Origin: DAOUBP01 sp964474695
GTDB lineage: Bacteria > Chloroflexota > Anaerolineae > CG2-30-64-16
DNA length: 64,000 nt
Direction of reading: 5' to 3'
NCBI GenBank assembly: GCA_964474695.1
Contig: CAYYTK010000018.1
Location: 1-64,000, forward strand
The position numbers and the translations under genes are program-made. The notes under the pieces were generated by a model. The model saw only the letters and a program-made list of their open reading frames with translations. It had not been told where the DNA came from and searched no databases. Positions 58,519 to 64,000 of this stretch are shown piece by piece (positions within the stretch are counted from its first letter, which is position 1; every line of letters starts with the position of its first letter).

Positions 58519-58875
58519 TTAGTAGCGCCGGCTGCCCGAGCGTGAACCGCCGGAACGGCCGCCGGAGCTGCTGCCGCCCTGTTGGGCGCGGAAGCAGTCG
58601 GAGCAGTACACGGGGCGGTCGCCACGCGGCTGGAACGGCACTTCGGTGTTCTTGCCGCACTGGGCGCAAACCACCTGGTACATCTGGCGTTCGCCGGTGC
58701 CGTAGCCACCGCCACGACCGTAACCGCCGCTCTCGCGCTGCGCCTTGCGGGCGGCGCGACAGTCGGGGCAACGACCAGGCGTGCTGAAGCCCTTGGACCG
58801 GTAGAATTCCTGTTCGCTCTCGGTGAAGGTGAACTGCTTGCCGCAGTCCGTGCAAGTAAGGGTTTGATCTGCCAT
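58519..58875 (-). CDS. Two-zinc-ribbon protein with RGG-like linker
   Basis: The 118-residue protein carries two CxxC...CxxC ribbons: MADQTLTCTDCGKQF ... GRCPDCR and VVCAQCGKNTEVPFQPRGDRPVYCSDCF. They are joined by a Gly/Arg/Tyr-rich linker (GGYGRGGGYGTG) and followed by a Ser/Gly/Arg tail. Small proteins of this kind are widespread in environmental bacteria, and the RGG-like linker suggests nucleic-acid binding. The function is unknown. The ATG at 58875 begins the first ribbon; a longer frame to 58968 is unconvincing. The leader of about 125 bases from the promoter at 59009 is long for so small a gene. Confidence 0.85.
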   Translation of the reverse strand: MADQTLTCTDCGKQFTFTESEQEFYRSKGFSTPGRCPDCRAARKAQRESGGYGRGGGYGTGERQMYQVVCAQCGKNTEVPFQPRGDRPVYCSDCFRAQQGGSSSGGRSGGSRSGSRRY

Positions 58876-59008
58876 GTTAGTCTCGCTAACTCCTATTGAT
58901 GAATCTTCAGTGAGATATCCAGCCGTGCCGGAGCAAGCGAGGCGTTTTTCCTGAGGAAGCAACCGCACCTGGTTAGTACCGAGTCATGGATTTCTATGAA
59001 TTAATTAA

Positions 59009-59037
59009 ATAATATCACAACCCTCGCGAAAAAGCAA
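59009..59037 (-). promoter_or_regulatory. Promoter of the zinc-ribbon gene
   Basis: Minus strand: TTGCTT (59032-59037), 17 bases, TATTAT (59009-59014). The predicted start near 59002 leaves an approximately 125-base leader that could hold regulatory structure, though none is certain. Confidence 0.65.
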
Positions 59038-59047
59038 ATCAGCCGCC

Positions 59048-60241
59048 CTATTCATATTTGAAGCGCGCGATCCCCACCGCGAAGAACAGCGCCGCCATAC
59101 CCAGCAGCACCACGGCCGGCAGCAGAACCCCGGCCAGCCCCTGCCCGCGCAGCACAAGGTTGAGCATCCCCTCCATCGCCCAGGTTGTCGGCAAGACCTT
59201 GGCCGCAGTGCGCACAAACTGGGGGAACAGCTCGGCCGGGTACCAGCAGCCGCCCAGCAGCGCCATCAACATACCCAGCAGCCAGCTCAGCCCGCCGGCC
59301 TGCCCTTCGGTGCGCGTCAGCGCGCCCAGTAGGACGCCCAGCGCTGCCGCAGCCAGCGCGGACGCTACAAGGATCAGCGCCAGCGCTGCGGGGGAGTGGC
59401 CCCAGTTCAGGTGCATCACCGTGATGCCGAAGCCGACCAGCAGCAGCATTTGGACCAGCGCGGTGGCCACCTGGCCGAGGATCGTTCCCAGTAGGAAGGT
59501 CGCGCGGTGCGTCGGCGTTGTCAGCAGGCGGCGCAGCGTCCCCTTCTGCCGCTCATACGCGAACATGCCGGAGATGCCCAGCAGCGGGATGAAGACCCAC
59601 GTGATGAGCTGACCCGCGGAGGAGTTGGCACGGGGATCGTACTCGACCTGGTCCGCGGTCGCACCGCGCGTCATCGTGAGGCGCTCTGGAGTCTGGGCCA
59701 GCGAGGCTTCGGCCGCGGCCAGCGCGGCCGCGAAGTACGCCTCGCGATCAGCCGCGGTCACAAAGGGTCGGGCCTGCTCGGCCGCAGCCACACTGGCGTT
59801 CGCGATGCTCACCCGGCTGGCGATGCGGTTGACTTCCGTCATTACTGCCTGGTAGGCCGCGAGCGCGTTGATGTTGTTGGGCTGCTGCCGCAGCTCCACC
59901 TGCACCGGCCCCTGCCGCAGGTGCGCCATGTCGAACCCGGCTGGGATCACCAACTCGGCCGAGACGCGGCGCCCCTCGAACTGGCTGTCGGCTTCGGCCC
60001 TGGACTGCACATCGGGCCGGACCGTCGCCGAATCGCTCAGGCTGGCGATGAGCTGGCTGGAGAGCGGCGAGCCGGCCTCGTCAGCTACAACCAGCCGGAT
60101 GCGCGCATCGGTCGGCCCACCGGTCCCGCCCGCCAGGACTAGGGTGAAGATGATCGGCAGGATCAGGAAGAACAGCCACTCCGACGGGCCGGCGAAGCGC
60201 AGCCGCACATCCTTCCACGCGATGGCGAGGAGTTTCTTCAT
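59048..60241 (-). CDS. ABC-2 type exporter permease (second)
   Basis: The 397-residue permease of the ABC-2/YhgE family has an N-terminal membrane segment, a large extracytoplasmic domain (residues 45-210, ARIRLVVADEAGSPLSSQL ...), and five C-terminal membrane helices (TWVFIPLLGISGMFAYERQKGTLRRLL). It begins at the ATG at 60241; upstream in-frame residues overlap the other permease and are not family-like. The two permeases overlap by four bases (ATGA), so they are made together as a heterodimer. This is the last gene of the kinase/regulator/exporter operon. Confidence 0.88.
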   Translation of the reverse strand: MKKLLAIAWKDVRLRFAGPSEWLFFLILPIIFTLVLAGGTGGPTDARIRLVVADEAGSPLSSQLIASLSDSATVRPDVQSRAEADSQFEGRRVSAELVIPAGFDMAHLRQGPVQVELRQQPNNINALAAYQAVMTEVNRIASRVSIANASVAAAEQARPFVTAADREAYFAAALAAAEASLAQTPERLTMTRGATADQVEYDPRANSSAGQLITWVFIPLLGISGMFAYERQKGTLRRLLTTPTHRATFLLGTILGQVATALVQMLLLVGFGITVMHLNWGHSPAALALILVASALAAAALGVLLGALTRTEGQAGGLSWLLGMLMALLGGCWYPAELFPQFVRTAAKVLPTTWAMEGMLNLVLRGQGLAGVLLPAVVLLGMAALFFAVGIARFKYE

Positions 60242-61503
60242 GGCTGCGCGATCCCCCTTCGGTTCAGGATGGCCAGCGCGACCCCAAACAGCACCAGCCC
60301 CATCGCGGCCAGCGCGAGCACCGGCGTCCACACGTCGGCCAGGCGGCCGCCGAGCGCCAACGTCGTGAAACCGTCCAGCCCCCAGGCGTTCGGCGTGATC
60401 TTCGTGAGGACTCGGAACCACGCCGGCATCGCATCCATGTTGAGGAACGTGCCGCCCAGGATGCCGAAGATCAACGTCACGGCGGAGCCTGCGGACATCA
60501 CCTGGCCGGGCGTCCGCGCCAGCGCGGTGATCAGCATGCCCCAGCCGGTCGCGGCCGCCACTGCCGCCAGCACCAGCGCCACCACGCCCGCCCAATCGCC
60601 CCAGCGCAGGCCAAACAGCAGCGCGCTGCTGCTGATCAGGATCAGCATCTGGCTGACCCCGGTGAGGTAGCTACCCGTGGTCTTGCCGGCCAGCACCTGC
60701 GCCGTCGTGGTCGGCGAAACCAGCAATCGCGGCAGCGTCCCCTGGCTGCGTTCGATTAACAGGCTGCGGCCGCTCAAAGCGGCCGCGAACATGAGGAACA
60801 TCAAGGCCATGCCGGGCGCCATGTAGGCCAGCGCGTCGAACTTGATGCCCGTGTCTGCGTTGGTAACAGCCTTGACCGAGATCGGCGTGGCCGCCTGCTG
60901 CTCACCGATCCGTTGTCCGATTTGGGTCCCGGCTTGGCCCGCCACCCGGGCGGCGTCCTGCGGCCGGATCAGCCCGCTTTGCAGCATTTGCGTCACTGCC
61001 ACCTGGCCCGCGACCTGCCCGACCTCCACCTGTCCAAGAAAGCGCTTGACGATCGTCTCGATCACGCCGGCGCCGGTGGGGCTGGTGGGGTTGGCATAAA
61101 GCTCGATCGAGACCGCCGGCCCTGCCGCGCCGGCCGCCGCGCCCGGTGGAGGGATGATGCCCGCGGTGAAGCCGACCGGGATAATGATCGCGGCCGCAGC
61201 CTCGTCCGCATCCACCTGCTGCCGCGCCGCCGCGGGATCGTCCAGCACGGTCGGCGTCACCAGGCCGGCGAGGTCCGCGGACTGAAAGAGGCTCACCAGC
61301 GCGTTGCCGAGTTGCGCGTTGTCCTGGTTCACCAGCACCACACCGATATTCTCGATGCCGCCTGAGCTGCCTGAGAAGTGGCCGGTGACGAAGCCCAGGC
61401 CGAGAATCAGGAAGAAGGGCGCGGCCAGCGTCAGCAGCAGCGCCGCGCGGTCGCGGAACGCCAATTTGAGGTCCTTCCAGCCAATCAGGAGGATTTTCTT
61501 CAT
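60238..61503 (-). CDS. ABC-2 type exporter permease (first)
   Basis: The 421-residue permease has the same layout as its partner: MKKILLIGWKDLKLAFRDRAA, first membrane segment, extracytoplasmic domain (IGVVLVNQDNAQLGNAL ...) and five terminal helices (SLLIERSQGTLPRLLVSPTT). The RDRAA-type start and QGT-(L)-RLL motif before helix 2 are typical of ABC-2 exporters for antibiotics or lipids. It follows the ATPase gene after 10 bases and overlaps the second permease gene by four. Confidence 0.9.
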   Translation of the reverse strand: MKKILLIGWKDLKLAFRDRAALLLTLAAPFFLILGLGFVTGHFSGSSGGIENIGVVLVNQDNAQLGNALVSLFQSADLAGLVTPTVLDDPAAARQQVDADEAAAAIIIPVGFTAGIIPPPGAAAGAAGPAVSIELYANPTSPTGAGVIETIVKRFLGQVEVGQVAGQVAVTQMLQSGLIRPQDAARVAGQAGTQIGQRIGEQQAATPISVKAVTNADTGIKFDALAYMAPGMALMFLMFAAALSGRSLLIERSQGTLPRLLVSPTTTAQVLAGKTTGSYLTGVSQMLILISSSALLFGLRWGDWAGVVALVLAAVAAATGWGMLITALARTPGQVMSAGSAVTLIFGILGGTFLNMDAMPAWFRVLTKITPNAWGLDGFTTLALGGRLADVWTPVLALAAMGLVLFGVALAILNRRGIAQP

Positions 61504-61513
61504 CGCCTCCTCC

Positions 61514-62458
61514 TCAATCGCGCAGCGCGCGGCCGGTCAGGTGCAGGAACACCGCTTCCAGGTCAGGCTCTTTGATCTCGACTGACCGGATCTTGGCGCC
61601 GACCTGATTGGCCGCGGTGATGGCCGGCGCCAGAATCTCCTCGGCCTCGGCGGCGAGGATTGTTACCGCGTGGTCCGCAACCTGGGCCTGCACGACGCCG
61701 CCGATCTTGCGGGCCGCCGCAGCCAGGGCTTCACCGTCGTCCCCCTCGCCGATGTGCAGCACCACGGCGTCGTGCTCTCCCACCTGGCGGCGCAGCTCTG
61801 CCTGTGTGCCGAGCGCGATCAGCTCGCCGTGGTCGATGATGCCCACGCGGTCAGAAAGCTCCTGGGCTTCTTCCATGTAGTGCGTGGTGTAGAGCACCGT
61901 CATCCCCTGCCGGTTGAGCGCCTTCACCGAGTCAAGGATGGCGCGGCGCGATTGGGGGTCGATACCGACGGTCGGCTCATCCATGAAGAGCAGCCGCGGC
62001 CGGTGCAGCAGGCCCACGCCGATGTTCACACGACGCTTCATGCCGCCCGAGTAGGTCTTGACGCGCTGGTTCGCCTTATCGGCCAGGCCGATCTGCGCCA
62101 GCACTTCGGCGATGCGGTCGCTCAGCGCCTTGCCGCCCAGGTTATACATCTGGCCCCAGAACGCCAGGTTCTCCCGCGCGGTCAGGTCGTCGTAGAGCGC
62201 CAGCTCCTGCGGCACGACGCCGATGGCCTCGCGCACGGCCATCGGCTCGCGGAGCACCGAATGGCCTGCCACCGTCGCGTCGCCGCTGGTGGGCGCGTAC
62301 AGCGTCGACAGCACCGAGATGGTGGTCGTCTTGCCCGCGCCGTTCGGGCCCAGCAGGCTGAAGATCTCCCCCTCGCGGATGTCAAATGACACCGCCTTCA
62401 CAGCGGTGAAATCGCCATACTTCTTAATCAGGTCATGGACCTCAAGAATGGCCGCCAT
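61514..62458 (-). CDS. ABC exporter ATP-binding protein
   Basis: The 314-residue ATPase drives the two adjacent ABC-2 permeases. Walker A is GPNGAGKTTT, the signature is YSGGMKRRVNIG (family LSGGQ variant), Walker B is LLFMDEPTVGID, and the H-loop is TTHYME. A C-terminal extension of about 80 residues is typical of drug/antibiotic exporters. GGAGG precedes the ATG at 62458. It is located 35 bases downstream of the response regulator gene, so it is probably co-expressed and regulated by that two-component system. Confidence 0.95.
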   Translation of the reverse strand: MAAILEVHDLIKKYGDFTAVKAVSFDIREGEIFSLLGPNGAGKTTTISVLSTLYAPTSGDATVAGHSVLREPMAVREAIGVVPQELALYDDLTARENLAFWGQMYNLGGKALSDRIAEVLAQIGLADKANQRVKTYSGGMKRRVNIGVGLLHRPRLLFMDEPTVGIDPQSRRAILDSVKALNRQGMTVLYTTHYMEEAQELSDRVGIIDHGELIALGTQAELRRQVGEHDAVVLHIGEGDDGEALAAAARKIGGVVQAQVADHAVTILAAEAEEILAPAITAANQVGAKIRSVEIKEPDLEAVFLHLTGRALRD

Positions 62459-62493
62459 TGTGGCCTCCGTGCAATATTCGTGAACCAACCCAA

Positions 62494-63195
62494 TCACGCC
62501 AACCCATGCTCATGCGCGTACAGCGCGGCCTGCGTCCGATCGCGCAGCCCCAGCCGGCTGAGAATATTGGAAACGTGATTCTTCACCGTGCCCTCGCTGA
62601 CTACCAACTGATCCGCGATCTCCCGGTTCGTCGCGCCCGTGCCGATCAGGCGCAGCACTTCCAGCTCGCGCTCCGTCAGATCGCTGTCGACCGGCAGCAC
62701 CGGCGCCGCGGCCGGCCGTTCGCGGCTTGCGCCCCCCACCATGCCCACCAACTTGCCAGCCACAGCGGGATCGAGCTGATAGATGCCGCTGTGGGCCAAC
62801 TGCGCCGCGCGCGCCAGTTGCGAAGCGGGGATGTCCTTGAGCAGATAGCCGACCGCGCCTGCGCGTAGCGACTTGATGATATATTCGTCGTCGTCGAAGG
62901 TGGTCAGCATGATCACCTGGCAATCGGGCAACTGCTTGTGGATCTGCGCGGTCGCCATGATGCCATCCATCACCGGCATGCGTACATCCATCAAGATCAC
63001 GTTGGGCCGCAGCGCCAGCGCCTTCTCGATGGCCTCCCGGCCATCGACCGCCTCGCCCACTACGTGGATGCCTTCCTGGATGCTCAGCAGCGATGCAATG
63101 CCTTCCCGCACCAGGCGTTGATCGTCGACGACCAGAACTGTCACCGTGGGGGACGTCGTCTCCGTCGGGTCGGGGATTCCGTGAGGATCGTTCAT
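62494..63195 (-). CDS. NarL/LuxR-type response regulator
   Basis: The 233-residue regulator has a receiver domain (VTVLVVDDQRLVREGIASLL; phosphoacceptor Asp70 in NVILMDVRMPVMDG; switch TTFDDDEYI) and a C-terminal GerE/LuxR helix-turn-helix (LTERELEVLRLIGTGATNREIADQLVVSEGTVKNHVSNIL). The ATG at 63195 overlaps the histidine kinase stop by four bases. It resembles the LiaR/DesR group that controls envelope-stress or drug-efflux genes, which matches the downstream ABC exporter. Confidence 0.95.
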   Translation of the reverse strand: MNDPHGIPDPTETTSPTVTVLVVDDQRLVREGIASLLSIQEGIHVVGEAVDGREAIEKALALRPNVILMDVRMPVMDGIMATAQIHKQLPDCQVIMLTTFDDDEYIIKSLRAGAVGYLLKDIPASQLARAAQLAHSGIYQLDPAVAGKLVGMVGGASRERPAAAPVLPVDSDLTERELEVLRLIGTGATNREIADQLVVSEGTVKNHVSNILSRLGLRDRTQAALYAHEHGLA

Positions 63196-64000
63196 GTCAC
63201 CCCCAATTGTCCGAGATGCTTGGGCACGGTGACCACCAGTTCCGTGCCGTTCTGGCCGTTGCTGGTGATGCACATCTGGCCCCTGACTAGCTCCAGACGT
63301 TCGCGCAGCCCCTGCAGCCCGTAGCCGCGTTCCGTCCCGGTCGCCTGCCCCGCCAGGGCGTCGGCGTTGAAGCCCGTGCCATCATCGTGCAGCTTGAGGC
63401 GCGCCTCCACCTCGCCCAATTGCACGTCCAGCAGCACATGCCGGGCCCGGGCGTGCTTCTGGACATTGGTGAGACCCTCCTGCGCCGCGCGGTAGAGCGC
63501 CGTAAGCACCGGGCCCGCGTAGTCGGCCTCATCCCCGGTGACCTGGCAGGTGATCTCGAACGATCCGCCCGCCATCCGCCCCACCAGGTCGGCCAGCGAT
63601 TGCGCCAGCCAGGGTTGGGGCGAGTGCCGCTCCTCCGCGTCGCGCAACGTGCTCACCGACTGGCGCACATCTTGCAGCGCGCTGCGCGCCGTCTGTTTGG
63701 CGTCGCGGATGGCCTGATCCGCGGCTTCCGGGTCGCGCGCCCGATAGGCCTGGGCTTTCTCCAACTGGATGCTGATCGCCGTCAAATAGTGGCCGAGGCT
63801 GTCGTGGATGTCCCGCGCCAACCGGTTGCGCTCTGCGGCGGCGGCCAGCGCCGCAACCTGGCTTGCATACGCCTGTAATTGCCGGTGGGATGTCTCCAGA
63901 TCACTCAATAACCGGCGCATCTGCTGCCGGCTGCGCTGGTCCCGGTCGATCTGGCCCGCAATCACATGGACGAAAATCAACAGCAGCGTGAAGATCACGA
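63192..64000 (-). CDS. NarL-type sensor histidine kinase (truncated by window edge)
   Basis: The gene continues beyond the right edge. The visible part begins with a membrane segment (FTLLLIFVHVIAGQ), then a coiled region and the HisKA_3 dimerisation domain with the phospho-acceptor in ERNRLARDIHDSLGHYLTAIS. The HATPase part carries LTNVQKHARARHV (N box) and GYGLQGLRERLE (G box). It phosphorylates the adjacent response regulator, whose start it overlaps by four bases. The sensor region lies outside the window. Confidence 0.94.
   Translation of the reverse strand, partial: VIFTLLLIFVHVIAGQIDRDQRSRQQMRRLLSDLETSHRQLQAYASQVAALAAAAERNRLARDIHDSLGHYLTAISIQLEKAQAYRARDPEAADQAIRDAKQTARSALQDVRQSVSTLRDAEERHSPQPWLAQSLADLVGRMAGGSFEITCQVTGDEADYAGPVLTALYRAAQEGLTNVQKHARARHVLLDVQLGEVEARLKLHDDGTGFNADALAGQATGTERGYGLQGLRERLELVRGQMCITSNGQNGTELVVTVPKHLGQLGVT

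Overview
This window is GC-rich bacterial chromosomal DNA. Gene content points to a member of the Chloroflexota (Anaerolineae/Caldilineae-like); this is inference from family mix, not a marker gene. Supporting signs are a two-subunit glycine decarboxylase (GcvPA/GcvPB), secreted proteins with Thr/Pro-rich tails, a GEVED-repeat giant, TIR-STAND-WD40 receptors, lipid genes without any LPS or outer-membrane machinery, and heptanucleotide microsatellites and palindromic repeats scattered in and between genes. There are no rRNA or tRNA genes, no CRISPR array, no transposase and no phage genes that I can support. No gap of more than 300 bases lacks a gene.

Layout. 1-2 kb: end of secD and secF (protein export). 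2-3.4 kb: a zinc alcohol dehydrogenase facing a small FmdB-type zinc ribbon across a hairpin. 3.5-8.7 kb: a plus-strand housekeeping run of D-Ala-D-Ala carboxypeptidase, a fused 23S-type pseudouridine synthase/CMP kinase, a PlsC-like acyltransferase and glmS (envelope precursors and lipid). 8.7-16 kb: a methyltransferase, secreted M28 peptidase, a repeat-invaded glycosyltransferase, VanZ-like protein, secreted subtilase and an extraordinary tyrosine-rich secreted protein. 16-19.3 kb (minus): ECF sigma/anti-sigma pair, scpA, a panE fragment and a membrane protein. 19.4-22.8 kb: gcvH-gcvPA-gcvPB. 23-27.8 kb: LysM protein, patatin-like protein with an altered nucleophile motif, GH4 enzyme, and an LpxL-type acyltransferase with a CDP-alcohol phosphatidyltransferase. 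28-36.6 kb (minus): TPR-metallopeptidase lipoprotein, GT2, DUF1294 protein, UvrA-like ATPase, putative DNA methyltransferase. 36.8-41.9 kb: a 1709-residue secreted GEVED protein with an internal papain/C39-like domain.

43-54 kb is the most novel part: five tightly packed minus-strand genes that look like one operon. In transcription order they are a membrane TIR-nSTAND-WD40 receptor, an EAD1-domain adaptor-like protein, a tandem BMP-family nucleoside-binding protein, a CBM21-like/EEP phosphodiesterase fusion and a phospholipase D superfamily protein. A near-consensus promoter sits directly on the first start codon (apparently leaderless). I propose this as an undescribed sensing/conflict system with surface ligand-binding parts and phosphodiesterase effectors.

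54-64 kb: an MFS transporter, a secreted beta-helix/PKD protein, an acyl-CoA thioesterase, a zinc-ribbon protein, and a histidine kinase/response regulator/ABC-2 exporter operon that runs off the right edge.
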